Assembly (NCBI RefSeq): GCF_000731985.1
Contig: NZ_JNCS01000009.1
Span: forward strand, 1-64,000
DNA length: 64,000 bases
Reading direction: 5' to 3'
Origin: Natrinema altunense
GTDB lineage: Archaea > Halobacteriota > Halobacteria > Halobacteriales > Natrialbaceae
Every line of letters starts with the position of its first letter. Position 1 is the first letter of the stretch. The notes under the pieces were generated by a model. That model was not told where the DNA came from, made no database searches, and was given only the letters and a program-made list of their open reading frames with translations. Position numbers and translations under genes: made by a program. This document shows, in pieces, positions 25,479 to 33,199 of the stretch.

Positions 25479-25787
25479 TTACGGCGGACCGACGCTGCTG
25501 ATCGGCTCCGGTGGGCCGCCGTAGAAGACGACGCCGATCAGCACGGTCAGGACGAACATCCCGACCCACATCGATGTCGTCAGGCCGACGAGGTAGCTTA
25601 CGCCGGTCAATCCGGCTTTCGTGTCGCGTGGTTTCCCGAGGAACCAGGCCGCGAGCATGATGTAGACCGGGACCAGAATGACGGCGAAGATGATCCAGGT
25701 CCCCTCGTTGGCGAAGCCAGTGAAACCGGACGTACCGTCGTAGCCGTGGTACAGGAGCGTCGAGAGGATCGTTTGCGTAGTACTCAT
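25479..25787 (-). CDS. Small three-helix membrane subunit of the Fe-S/NrfD module
   Basis: This 102-residue protein has three hydrophobic segments (WIIFAVILVPVYIMLAAWFL, GVSYLVGLTTSMWVGMFVLT, and the adjoining VLIGVVFYGG) and a short Pro-rich tail. No known domain is visible. Its ATG overlaps the NrfD stop by 4 nt, so it is translated with the two upstream genes and is most likely a structural subunit of the same complex. Confidence 0.75.
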   Translation of the reverse strand: MSTTQTILSTLLYHGYDGTSGFTGFANEGTWIIFAVILVPVYIMLAAWFLGKPRDTKAGLTGVSYLVGLTTSMWVGMFVLTVLIGVVFYGGPPEPISSVGPP

Positions 25788-27136
25788 GCTTCCACCTCCG
25801 GTTCGGTCGCTTCCTCACTGTGCTCGTGCTCACCGCGCAGGTGTTCGATCGCGTGGAGTTCGACCACCGGGACGAGCTTCGAGAGGTTGAGGAATAAAAG
25901 TACGACCAGCGCAGTCGTTCCGACGAGCGACAGCCATTCGATCGCGCTCGGGAAGTAGGACCCGGGCGTGTTGGCGTAGATGTTGAAGTGCGGGTCCATG
26001 AAGCCTTCGACGACGAACAGGACCTTCTCGGTCAGGGTTCCCATGAGCACCGCACAGCTGACGACGAGCGCTCGTTTCTTGCTGAACAGCGCCGGGCGGA
26101 TTCCCTGAGCGAAGATGTACACGAGCGAGGCGAAGATGAGCCCGATCGCGATACGGTAGAGTGGGTGGGCGATTTTCGCTTCGGCCGCGTGTGCCTTGTC
26201 GAGCGGACCGAGGAAGATGCCGTTGAAGACGGCCTGAAGCTGGAACCAGAGGAACAACAGGGTGAAGAACCCGAGCCACAGGAGCAGCCCGCGGAAGATG
26301 TCGTCGGTGATGATGTGGTCCCAGTCGTAGGCACGACGGAACCCATAGGAGATGATGATCACGCCGCTGATCGCGGACATCAGCGCGATACTCAGGAACA
26401 TCGGCCCCTGAATCGCACCGGTCCAGGCGGGCATCGCCGGCAGCAGCGCGAACAGCCACGGAATGACGCCGCCGTGGAGCAGGAGCGGGGCCATGATGAT
26501 GACCGCCGCCGCGAGCCACCAGACCATCCGCTGGATGACCTCGTCCTCTCGCTTGGTGTAGCCGATCGTCATGATCTTGTAGATCGGCTCGAACATGTCG
26601 GGGAGGTCGTCACGCAGGCGGTTGACGTCGTACCGGAGCGTCAGACCGAGGTAGGTGGCCGACAGCACGAAGTACGCCGTAATGACCGTCACGTCCCACA
26701 CCAGCGGCGAGTTGTTGACCGTGATGTGATAGTGACCGATGATGCTGGTGACCATCCGGTCCGGACGGCCCATGTGAACGATAATGTAGAAGCCGGCGGC
26801 CGAGAGGCCACCGATCGTTGTCATCTCCGCGAGTCGGGCGATCGGCATGTATCGGTCCATGCCGAGCAGGCGAACGGCGGCCGAGAGGATGATGCCGCCG
26901 TGAGCGACGCCGACCCACCAGATGAACGCGCCGATGTACAGGCCCCAGGTCGAACCGCCGCCGCTGCCCCAGTCGCCGAGGCCGGTGACGACCAGCCCTT
27001 TCTGGAGCTGGTATCCCCAAGCGACGATGAAGGCGAGGAGGCCGATGGCGGCGATACCGTAGACCAGGAAGTACTTCTTCGTGAGCGTGTTGATCGGACG
27101 AAGGATGTCCGCTTCGGACGGCTCCTTCGTGCTCAT
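25784..27136 (-). CDS. nrfD: NrfD/PsrC-family integral membrane quinol-interacting subunit
   Basis: This 450-residue protein has about ten transmembrane helices. Features include GLYIGAFIWWVGVAHGGIILSAAVRLLG, AEMTTIGGLSAAGFYIIVHMGRPDR and VWDVTVITAYFVLSATYLGLTLRYD, as in the long ActC-like NrfD proteins of alternative complex III and related complexes. NrfD proteins oxidise or reduce quinone in the membrane without haem and pass electrons to an Fe-S partner. Here the partner is the upstream Fe-S gene, overlapping by 4 nt. No molybdopterin catalytic subunit is present, so the electron acceptor is open; NirK, the oxidase-like enzyme or blue-copper carriers encoded nearby are candidates. Confidence 0.88.
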   Translation of the reverse strand: MSTKEPSEADILRPINTLTKKYFLVYGIAAIGLLAFIVAWGYQLQKGLVVTGLGDWGSGGGSTWGLYIGAFIWWVGVAHGGIILSAAVRLLGMDRYMPIARLAEMTTIGGLSAAGFYIIVHMGRPDRMVTSIIGHYHITVNNSPLVWDVTVITAYFVLSATYLGLTLRYDVNRLRDDLPDMFEPIYKIMTIGYTKREDEVIQRMVWWLAAAVIIMAPLLLHGGVIPWLFALLPAMPAWTGAIQGPMFLSIALMSAISGVIIISYGFRRAYDWDHIITDDIFRGLLLWLGFFTLLFLWFQLQAVFNGIFLGPLDKAHAAEAKIAHPLYRIAIGLIFASLVYIFAQGIRPALFSKKRALVVSCAVLMGTLTEKVLFVVEGFMDPHFNIYANTPGSYFPSAIEWLSLVGTTALVVLLFLNLSKLVPVVELHAIEHLRGEHEHSEEATEPEVEA

Positions 27137-28794
27137 AGCGACACCCCGTCAATACCGCCGACGGTTTCCTCGTCGAGGAGATCCTGCCGTTTGTCGACGA
27201 GACCGACGTCCTCGTACTTCGTCGGCCCTTCGACCTGCTCCGCTTCCGGTCCGGGCTGTTCGCCGAGATAGGTGACGTTCGGGTTCGTCCCGACGTCCTC
27301 GAGCAACTTGAACGAGTTCGGCTTGCCGGTGTACTGCTGGATGCGGAACCTGGCCTGCCGCTCGCTGCCGTCGCCGAGTTGCAGTTGAGTGATGGCCGCG
27401 TCGGTCTCGAGGTCGACGTACTGTTCGAAGGCGTCGACGGCGGCGACGACCTCCTGTTCCTTGCGGAGGATGCTGTTGTTCTCCTCGTCACCGGGCTCGG
27501 TGCGATCGCTGACGAGCTCGACCGCCTTCATGATCGAGAGGGTCTCCTTGTCGAGGTTCTCGAACTTCTCGAGGGCGGACTCGATGTCGTCGTCCGAACT
27601 GAGCGTCCCGTCGATCGTCTCCGGCGACGGAATGCCGCTCGAGTCGGTGTGCTCGCTCGATAGACGGATGACGGCCCGGCTCTTGCTCGGGTGCTCGCGG
27701 TGCTGGTACGGATCGCTCTTCTCGTCTTTGACGTTCCCGAACTGGATCGCGTTCGGCGGGCAGGCCGTCTCGCAGGCGCTCGTGCCGACCTTCTCGTCGC
27801 CCTGTTGACCGTCCTGCATGGACGGACACATCGTACACTTGCTCATCACGCCACGAGGTGCGCGGCTGTCAACCCAGCGCTCGCCGTGTTCGTACTGGGC
27901 GTGTGTGATCTCGTCGGGACTGTCGACATCGCGGTCCTTTGCCTTCGGGATGTCCTCGTAGTCCGTGTGGGGTTCGTCCCACTGGAAGTAGTTGACGCCG
28001 TAGGGACAGGCGACCTGACAGTAGCGACAGCCGATACAGACGTCGTAGTCGGTCAGGACGAGCCCGTCCTTGTCACGCGTATGCCGGGCCGTCGTCGGAC
28101 AGACCTTCTCACAGGGGGCGTCCGTGCAGTGCTGGCACGGCCGCACGAGCATGTTGAAGTCGCTCCCCATGTTGAAATCGGAGCTGTAGACGCCGGTGTC
28201 GGTGCCCTCCTCGTGGCCCTCGTGGAGTTCGTCCTCCCAAGCCATGACGTACATCCAGTTGACGCCGGCGTCGAGGTCGTTCTCCTGGGTACAGGCCGTC
28301 ATACAGGTCAGACAGCCGTCACAGCGCTCGAGGTCGATCGTCATCCCCCACTGCGTGTCGCTGTGTTCGGTGGTTTCCGAGTGTCCGCCCTCGGCGGAGA
28401 GGCTCTCCATGGGACCGTCCCGGGTGGAACTGAACGCACCCATCCCGACGGCCGCTGCACCGACGCCCATCTTTTTCATCGTCTCGCGACGCGTCTCTCC
28501 ACCGTCGCCGTCGAAGGCATCGAGCATTCTGGAGGCGGTTCCCTTGGCCTCCTCCTGTGCTGCCTCGTAGGCTTCTTTGGTCGGACGCTCGTCCTCGCCG
28601 AACTCCTCCATCACGGCCTCGTGATGCTTCTCGTGGAATTCGGCCTCGGAGAGTTCGCCCTTGGTGACCCGCATCGCGTCCTGGGCCATCTCCATACCGA
28701 GATCACTATCGTACTCGGTATCGTCGAGCATCGTCTCGAGTTCGTCCTCCCACTCGTCCCCGAGCGGGTGGAATGATTCATCGTCCGTGCTCAT
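27133..28794 (-). CDS. Tat-exported 4Fe-4S ferredoxin-type electron-transfer subunit
   Basis: This 553-residue protein has an unusual long acidic N-terminal region (about residues 1-95), then a twin-arginine signal-like stretch (GETRRETMKKMGVGAAAVGMG). Four Cys clusters follow: CDGCLTCMTAC, CQHCTDAPCEKVC, CIGCRYCQVAC and CTMCPSMQDG...CETAC. This is the DmsB/PsrB arrangement for four cubane clusters. An extra region of about 150 residues (mostly helical and acidic) follows the Fe-S part. It heads an operon with NrfD and a small membrane protein. A CGAA-N4-TTCG palindrome lies about 160 bp upstream, which implies a leader of roughly 115 nt; AGAGGTG precedes the ATG. Confidence 0.88.
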   Translation of the reverse strand: MSTDDESFHPLGDEWEDELETMLDDTEYDSDLGMEMAQDAMRVTKGELSEAEFHEKHHEAVMEEFGEDERPTKEAYEAAQEEAKGTASRMLDAFDGDGGETRRETMKKMGVGAAAVGMGAFSSTRDGPMESLSAEGGHSETTEHSDTQWGMTIDLERCDGCLTCMTACTQENDLDAGVNWMYVMAWEDELHEGHEEGTDTGVYSSDFNMGSDFNMLVRPCQHCTDAPCEKVCPTTARHTRDKDGLVLTDYDVCIGCRYCQVACPYGVNYFQWDEPHTDYEDIPKAKDRDVDSPDEITHAQYEHGERWVDSRAPRGVMSKCTMCPSMQDGQQGDEKVGTSACETACPPNAIQFGNVKDEKSDPYQHREHPSKSRAVIRLSSEHTDSSGIPSPETIDGTLSSDDDIESALEKFENLDKETLSIMKAVELVSDRTEPGDEENNSILRKEQEVVAAVDAFEQYVDLETDAAITQLQLGDGSERQARFRIQQYTGKPNSFKLLEDVGTNPNVTYLGEQPGPEAEQVEGPTKYEDVGLVDKRQDLLDEETVGGIDGVSL

Positions 28795-28949
28795 TAGATC
28801 AGAACACCTCTGAATATGACACTGGTGTCATGCCGGAGGTACTCGACGGCATGCACTTGAAATCGTTCATTTATCGATCCTCATTCGGCCTCTCACAACC
28901 GTACTCGGATGAAATACCGAGCCGATTTCCATTGCGTGAGAATAGCTGC

Positions 28950-28961
28950 GAACATGTTCGC
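28950..28961. promoter_or_regulatory. CGAACATGTTCG palindrome upstream of Fe-S/NrfD operon
   Basis: This is a perfect 12-bp palindrome, extended to 16 bp as TGCGAACATGTTCGCA at 28947-28962. A TATA-like GCTATTCTC on the minus strand (about 28937-28945) follows it, predicting transcription near 28911 toward the Fe-S gene, with the palindrome centred about 45 bp before that point. It matches the CGAA-N4-TTCG pattern repeated across this region. Confidence 0.65.
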
Positions 28962-29034
28962 AAATACAAATAGGATGGTCCGAAACGCGGCCGGTGATCG
29001 GACGGGTATCGGTTCCCGCCAACCGGTGCCCTAT

Positions 29035-29709
29035 TTACGTACTCGCGAGTTCCTCCTCGATCGGGTCGCCGCTGTCGACGCTCGGGAGGTCCTCGACGAA
29101 TCGCTTGATTACCGCCTCCTCGGCTCGGTGTAGCGTTTCGCTACAGGTCGACTTGGCGATATCGAGGTGGTCGGCCAGTTCCGTCAGCGAGGACCGCCGC
29201 GGGGTGTCGTAATACCCCTCTTCGACCGCCGCGACGATGACCTCGAGTTGTCGCTCCGAGAGCAGTTGGCTCTCGTGGAGTCGCTCGCGGACGTGCTCGA
29301 TCCGATACTGCAACCCGAAGTGCTCGAGTTGTTCGGCGAGTTCGGCGAGCCGTTCGCGGGAGCCGGTCACGTCGATCCTCGCCTCGCCGTCCTGAATCTC
29401 GACCGGGAGTTCGATGGGCATGCCGGACTCTCGAGAGGAGAACAACAGAAGCGGTGCCGTCGTCTCGAAGTGAACCGTCGCCTCGTTATCGCTCCACTGG
29501 GCGAGCGTGATTTCGGTAAGCTGTGGGTGGTCGTTCATGGCTTCGATCACGTCGGGGACCACCGGCCCGGCGATCCGGACGAGAGCGAAACCGGACTCGG
29601 AGCCGGGCACGGCCGCGAGAACCCGGAACGTCGATTCGGGATACTCCGTCGAAATCTGCTGAATCCAGACGTTCTCGGGCATCGTGAGTGTAAGGGTTGC
29701 TTGAGCCAT
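29035..29709 (-). CDS. Bat-type HTH transcriptional regulator
   Basis: This 224-residue protein has an N-terminal bacterio-opsin-activator-like sensor region (MAQATLTLTMPENVWIQQIS to about residue 150). The HTH_10 domain follows: LSERQLEVIVAAVEEGYYDTPRRSSLTELADHLDIAKSTCSETLHRAEEAVI, about residues 158-208. It has a single Cys, so it lacks the four-Cys N-terminal motif of NarO-like oxygen sensors. A CTATATACC TATA box (29730-29738) sits 25 nt before the ATG with the palindrome CGAATATGTTCG (29748-29759) just upstream. A near copy, CGAACGTGTTCC (29711-29722), overlaps the start. It is the best local candidate for controlling the island, including itself. Confidence 0.85.
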   Translation of the reverse strand: MAQATLTLTMPENVWIQQISTEYPESTFRVLAAVPGSESGFALVRIAGPVVPDVIEAMNDHPQLTEITLAQWSDNEATVHFETTAPLLLFSSRESGMPIELPVEIQDGEARIDVTGSRERLAELAEQLEHFGLQYRIEHVRERLHESQLLSERQLEVIVAAVEEGYYDTPRRSSLTELADHLDIAKSTCSETLHRAEEAVIKRFVEDLPSVDSGDPIEEELAST

Positions 29710-29747
29710 ACGAACGTGTTCCGCTCGAACCTATATACCGGTGGTTA

Positions 29748-29759
29748 CGAATATGTTCG
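29748..29759. promoter_or_regulatory. CGAATATGTTCG site at the regulator promoter
   Basis: This is a perfect CGAA-N4-TTCG element centred 44.5 bp before the start codon of the Bat-type regulator and directly upstream of its TATA box. A one-mismatch copy (CGAACGTGTTCC, 29711-29722) lies between the TATA box and the start codon. The pair could give activation from the upstream site and autorepression from the downstream site. Confidence 0.65.
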
Positions 29760-29793
29760 GTGAATTCTCGTCCCGCGGGAAGACCGAGGGCTG

Positions 29794-29805
29794 CGAACAC
29801 GTTCG
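29794..29805. promoter_or_regulatory. CGAACACGTTCG site upstream of first DUF2249 gene
   Basis: A perfect CGAA-N4-TTCG element is centred 45.5 bp before the ATG at 29845. The TATA region at about -27 is poor (CCAACCGGACC), as expected for a promoter that needs an activator. It lies only 40 bp from the site facing the divergent regulator gene. Confidence 0.65.
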
Positions 29806-29844
29806 GACGAACGTCCAACCGGACCCGGATCGAACGCGGAACCG

Positions 29845-30072
29845 ATGGCAACGAAATCAACGGACCGAACGCTGGATGTCAGGGAGATCGACGGCCCGCC
29901 GTTCGACGACATCATGGCCGCCCTCGATGATCTCGAGGCGGGGCAGCGGCTCCGGTTGATCGCCCCGTTCGAACCGAAACCGCTCTACGAGGTGCTCGAC
30001 GACCGCGGGTTCACCCACGAGAGCGAGAAACGCGAAGGCGGCGTCTGGCACGTCCGTATCGATCGTGCGTAG
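29845..30072 (+). CDS. DUF2249 domain protein 1
   Basis: This 75-residue single-domain protein reads RTLDVREIDGPPFDDIMAAL, then LEAGQRLRLIAPFEPKPLYEVLDDRGFTHE, then a final WHVRIDR strand. This is the TusA-like fold of DUF2249, whose members often sit in nitrite, NO and hemerythrin-related gene clusters. The biochemical role is not established. It is the first of three consecutive DUF2249 genes, each with its own CGAA-type site about 45 bp upstream rather than a shared operon promoter. Confidence 0.85.
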   Translation: MATKSTDRTLDVREIDGPPFDDIMAALDDLEAGQRLRLIAPFEPKPLYEVLDDRGFTHESEKREGGVWHVRIDRA

Positions 30073-30086
30073 CGACGGGCTGATCC

Positions 30087-30098
30087 CGATCATGTTCG
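30087..30098. promoter_or_regulatory. CGATCATGTTCG site upstream of second DUF2249 gene
   Basis: This element differs at one position from CGAA-N4-TTCG (CGAT in the left half) and is centred 46.5 bp before ATG 30139. The identical placement supports function despite the mismatch. Confidence 0.5.
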
Positions 30099-30138
30099 TA
30101 CGAAAGTCGATGTGGGGCTCGGTCCGAGTACGCACTGC

Positions 30139-30372
30139 ATGACACGACTCGATGTCAGGGACATTCCGCCAGTGAACCGCCATCCCAAGATCCACGACGA
30201 GTTCGACGCCCTCGAGCCGGGCGAATCGCTGACGATCGTCAACGACCACGAGCCCAAGCCGTTGTTCTACGAGTTCGAGGCCGAGGTCGACAGTTTCGAC
30301 GCCGACGGCTACGAGGTCGAACAGGTCGCTCCCGACGAGTTCGTCGCTACGTTCCCGAAAACGGAGGCCTGA
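30139..30372 (+). CDS. DUF2249 domain protein 2
   Basis: This 77-residue DUF2249 protein reads MTRLDVRDIPPVNRHPKIHD, EFDALEPGESLTIVNDHEPKPLFYEFEAEV, then GYEVEQVAPDEFVATF. Two His residues (PKIHDEF and NDHEPK) are conserved in this subgroup and could bind metal or haem, which is inference. The start is ATG 30139; an upstream in-frame GTG at 30112 would break the -45 spacing of the regulatory site. The gene lies between two further DUF2249 genes. Confidence 0.85.
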   Translation: MTRLDVRDIPPVNRHPKIHDEFDALEPGESLTIVNDHEPKPLFYEFEAEVDSFDADGYEVEQVAPDEFVATFPKTEA

Positions 30373-30398
30373 TCGGATCGTCCGGATAGCCGATCGAC

Positions 30399-30410
30399 CG
30401 AACACGTACG
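30399..30410. promoter_or_regulatory. CGAACACGTACG site upstream of third DUF2249 gene
   Basis: This element differs at one position from CGAA-N4-TTCG (TACG in the right half) and is centred 44.5 bp before ATG 30449. It is the fourth site in about 650 bp with nearly the same distance to a start codon. Confidence 0.5.
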
Positions 30411-30448
30411 GGAGCAGAGATAGCCGCCACCGGATCGAACCGACACCC

Positions 30449-30712
30449 ATGCAATCGGGACCCTCGATCGTCGACCGCACCGACGCACCGGATGACCGAC
30501 CGCAGGAGACGATCGACGTCCGATCGGCCGGCCCGCCGGAGCCGCTCCAACGGACGCTCGAGACGCTCGTCGAACTGCCCGACGAGACGGTTCTCGTCCA
30601 GCGAAACGACCGCGTTCCCCAGTTCCTCTTTCCGAAACTGGACGACCGCGGCTACAGCTACGAGACGGTCGAACGCGACGACGACGTCGTGACCGTCATC
30701 TGGCGTGGCTGA
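30449..30712 (+). CDS. DUF2249 domain protein 3
   Basis: This 87-residue DUF2249 protein has ETIDVRSAGPPEPLQRTLET, then LPDETVLVQRNDRVPQFLFPKLDDRGYSYETVER, and a final VVTVIWRG strand. The first 20 residues are a charged extension absent from the other two copies. It is more diverged (VPQFLFPKL in place of EPKPLYEVL). The gene ends 90 bp before the haem-biosynthesis fusion gene on the same strand. Confidence 0.82.
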   Translation: MQSGPSIVDRTDAPDDRPQETIDVRSAGPPEPLQRTLETLVELPDETVLVQRNDRVPQFLFPKLDDRGYSYETVERDDDVVTVIWRG

Positions 30713-30802
30713 CGCCGTCGTACGACGGGCGAATCGGCCGACGACTGACCGGTTGCGGGGCCGCGGGAACGGGGACGGTAACGGCCGGGAAAGTACGCAG
30801 GG

Positions 30803-32245
30803 ATGACAACGGAACTCAGCCGACGACGGTTCGCGGACGTACTGACAGCGACGGTGATCGCGGCGTACGTCCTCGTGGCGCTCGGGACCGCCGTCTCGAC
30901 GACCGATAGCGCGGCCGCCTGCAGTGCGTGGCCGACCTGTGCTACCGATCCGATCGTCGGCTCGGGCACCGGCGATACCCTCCTCTACTGGGGCCATCGC
31001 GTGGCGGCTCTCGTGGCCGGCTGCCTCGTTCTCGCGTCCGGACTCGCCGCCCGCCGGGTCGCGGTCGGCCGCCGCGTGACCGCCCTCGTCGGCTGTGCGC
31101 TCGTCCTCTTTCCCGTCCAGGTCCTCCTCGGGGCGACCATCGCCGTCGGCGGCCCGTCGGTCGCGGGTCCGATCCATCTCGCCCTCGCGATGGCCATCTT
31201 CGGCTGTCTCCTCGTCGCGCTCGTGTTCACCCTCGAGGAGGGTACGCTCGAGGCGGAGTCCGACCGGTTGACTCCGACGCCCAATCCGTCACCCGACGGC
31301 GACGACGCCGGTGGGGTCTCGGCGACGGCCCCGCAGTCGGCCCCGCGACCGACCGGTCGGCTCGTCCGGCTCCGACGAACGATCGGCGCGTACCTGACGC
31401 TGACCAAACCACGGCTGATGTGGCTGCTCTGTCTGGTCGCGCTGGCGGGGATGGGGCTGGCGACGCTGTCCGGCGCGGCGCTCGAGCCGGCGACGGCGCT
31501 TGCGACGCTCGCCGGCGGCGTTCTCGCGATCGGGGCGAGCGGGACGTTCAATCACGTCTACGAGCGCGACCGGGATCGGCGGATGGACCGGACCGCGGAC
31601 CGGCCGCTCGTCCACGACCTCGTGCCGGCGCGCAACGCCGTAGCGTTCGGGGTCGGACTCACGGTCGTTGCGATGACCGTTCTCCTGACGTGGGTCAACG
31701 CGCTCGCGGCGGTGCTCACCCTTGCGGCGATCGGGTACTACGCCGTCCTCTACACGGCGGTTTTGAAGCCGAACACGGCCTGGAACACGGTGTTGGGCGG
31801 CGGCGCAGGAGCGTTGCCCGCGGTCATCGGCTGGGTCGCCGTCACCGGGCGCGTCGGACTCCCCGCCGTCGCCCTCGCGGCGGTGATCTTCCTGTGGACG
31901 CCCGCCCACTTCTACAGCCTCGCGATCGCGTATCGCGACGACTACGCACGCGGGGGCTTCCCCATGTATCCGGTCGCCGAAGGCGTCGCCGCGGCGCGTC
32001 GTCACATCGCGTTCTACCTCGGTGCGACGCTGCTCGCCGCCAGCGGCCTGGGCTGGGTGGCCGGGCTCGGTTGGGTCTACGGAGTCACGTCGATCGCCCT
32101 CGGCACCGTCTTCCTGCGTTCGGTGGTCCGCCAGTTCCGTCGGCCGACCGACGAGGTCGCACTGCGGTCGTTTTACGTCTCGAACTACTACCTCGGGGCG
32201 ATCCTCCTGGCGATCGTCCTCGAGACGCTCGTCATCGGGAGCTAA
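30803..32245 (+). CDS. ctaB: Fusion of a half-size CtaA-like domain with CtaB (haem O synthase)
   Basis: Residues 1-150 form four transmembrane helices with a CSAWPTC pair, a YWGHRVAALVAG His and a GPIHLALAMAIFG His; this is one half of a CtaA-type haem A synthase. After a Pro/Ser-rich linker (about 150-185), residues 190-480 are a UbiA-type protohaem IX farnesyltransferase with FNHVYERDRDRRMDRTADRP and YRDDYARGGFPMYPV for prenyl diphosphate/Mg binding. It makes haem O from haem B, possibly assisted in haem A formation, for the heme-copper enzyme encoded downstream. CtaA-CtaB fusions occur in haloarchaea. Confidence 0.9.
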   Translation: MTTELSRRRFADVLTATVIAAYVLVALGTAVSTTDSAAACSAWPTCATDPIVGSGTGDTLLYWGHRVAALVAGCLVLASGLAARRVAVGRRVTALVGCALVLFPVQVLLGATIAVGGPSVAGPIHLALAMAIFGCLLVALVFTLEEGTLEAESDRLTPTPNPSPDGDDAGGVSATAPQSAPRPTGRLVRLRRTIGAYLTLTKPRLMWLLCLVALAGMGLATLSGAALEPATALATLAGGVLAIGASGTFNHVYERDRDRRMDRTADRPLVHDLVPARNAVAFGVGLTVVAMTVLLTWVNALAAVLTLAAIGYYAVLYTAVLKPNTAWNTVLGGGAGALPAVIGWVAVTGRVGLPAVALAAVIFLWTPAHFYSLAIAYRDDYARGGFPMYPVAEGVAAARRHIAFYLGATLLAASGLGWVAGLGWVYGVTSIALGTVFLRSVVRQFRRPTDEVALRSFYVSNYYLGAILLAIVLETLVIGS

Positions 32246-32472
32246 CCGGACTAGTCCTCGACGGGGCGTCGCCGACGGTCGGACGAGCGGCCCGGCGCCG
32301 CGTACCGAGCCCCGACGGACGGTCTCCTTTTACCGCTCTCCTGAACATGTCCGCCCCCTCTCTTACCGCCCGAGAACCGTCGGTTCGGTTGAACTGGCTC
32401 GCCCCGCTAGACGAACGTGAGGGCAGCGACTCGAGACCCGTTCGATCGACCGCCAGGCCGGAACACATACCC

Positions 32473-33051
32473 ATGACACACCTCTCACGCCGTACCGTAC
32501 TCCGATCGACTGCCTGTACAGCCGGCCTCGCGGTGGCAGGCTGTCTCACCGAGGGCAGCGATCAGTCAGACGACGAGCAGCCCCCGGAAAACGCCGGGGA
32601 ACTCGGCACTCCCGCCGAAGCGGTCACGATCACGGCGAACTCCCGACCGTATCCCGAGTTCGATCCACAGATCGTCCACGTCGTTCCGGGGGCGACCGTC
32701 GAGTGGCTCGTCGAGACCGGTCGCCACGACGTTACCGGCTACCACGAGCGTAGTCACGGCCCGCACCGATCCCCCGACGGCGTCGAACCGTGGGGAAGCG
32801 ATCGACTGACCGGGGTCGGCTCCGAGCACGAACACACCTTCGATACCGAGGGTGTCTACGATTACGTCGATACCCAGCAGGTCTGTACCTCACACGAAGT
32901 CGCCGGAAACGTGGGCCGAATCGTCGTCGGCTGGCCCGATCCCGCCGACGAACCTGCGATGGCCGACCCTCAGGAGGAACTCCCGTTACAGGTCGTCAAC
33001 GCGATCGAACTGTTCAACGAGGAAACCCGTCCCGTACTCGAGGAGGCATGA
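32473..33051 (+). CDS. Tat-exported blue-copper (halocyanin-like) lipoprotein lacking the usual axial Met
   Basis: This 192-residue protein has a Tat lipoprotein signal (MTHLSRRTVLRSTACTAGLA, lipobox VAGCLT), then a cupredoxin domain: VVPGATVEWLVETGRHDVTGYH with the first His, and YDYVDTQQVCTSHEVAGNVG with Cys and His. Halocyanins normally read C-x2-H-x4-M; here the last position is Asn, so the axial ligand differs. A C-terminal tail of about 35 residues ends EETRPVLEEA. It probably carries electrons outside the membrane to NirK or to the CuA site of the oxidase-like enzyme. ATG 32473 is fixed by the signal peptide. Confidence 0.85.
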   Translation: MTHLSRRTVLRSTACTAGLAVAGCLTEGSDQSDDEQPPENAGELGTPAEAVTITANSRPYPEFDPQIVHVVPGATVEWLVETGRHDVTGYHERSHGPHRSPDGVEPWGSDRLTGVGSEHEHTFDTEGVYDYVDTQQVCTSHEVAGNVGRIVVGWPDPADEPAMADPQEELPLQVVNAIELFNEETRPVLEEA

Positions 33052-33121
33052 ACGGCGGTGTCTCGGGTCGGCCGTCAGGCCTCGAGCTGTCCGGCGGACA
33101 CGCCGTTCGGCGAACAACTAC

Positions 33122-33133
33122 CGGACATGTTCG
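33122..33133. promoter_or_regulatory. CGGACATGTTCG element upstream of the SCO gene
   Basis: This element has one mismatch to CGAA-N4-TTCG. It is centred about 72 bp before the SCO start codon, so it fits the -45 rule only if the transcript has a leader of roughly 27 nt. GGAATACG (about 33151-33158) could be the TATA element. Weaker than the other sites. Confidence 0.35.
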
Positions 33134-33199
33134 AGCACTTCTAACGGGGCGGGAATACGAGCAGCGCTTTACCACCGACAGCCGCAAGTAACGACTATC

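Noticed and set aside
25479-28794. DMSO/polysulfide reductase operon
   Set aside because: The Fe-S and NrfD subunits fit that family, but no molybdopterin catalytic subunit is adjacent on either side, so I do not name a substrate.
32342-32353. TGAACATGTCCG upstream of the blue-copper gene as a regulon site
   Set aside because: It has two mismatches to CGAA-N4-TTCG and would need an 80-nt leader; too weak to list as a feature.
30928-32472. Extension of the blue-copper gene upstream through ctaB
   Set aside because: The extension is Arg-rich shadow sequence. The Tat signal and lipobox at 32473 require the start there.
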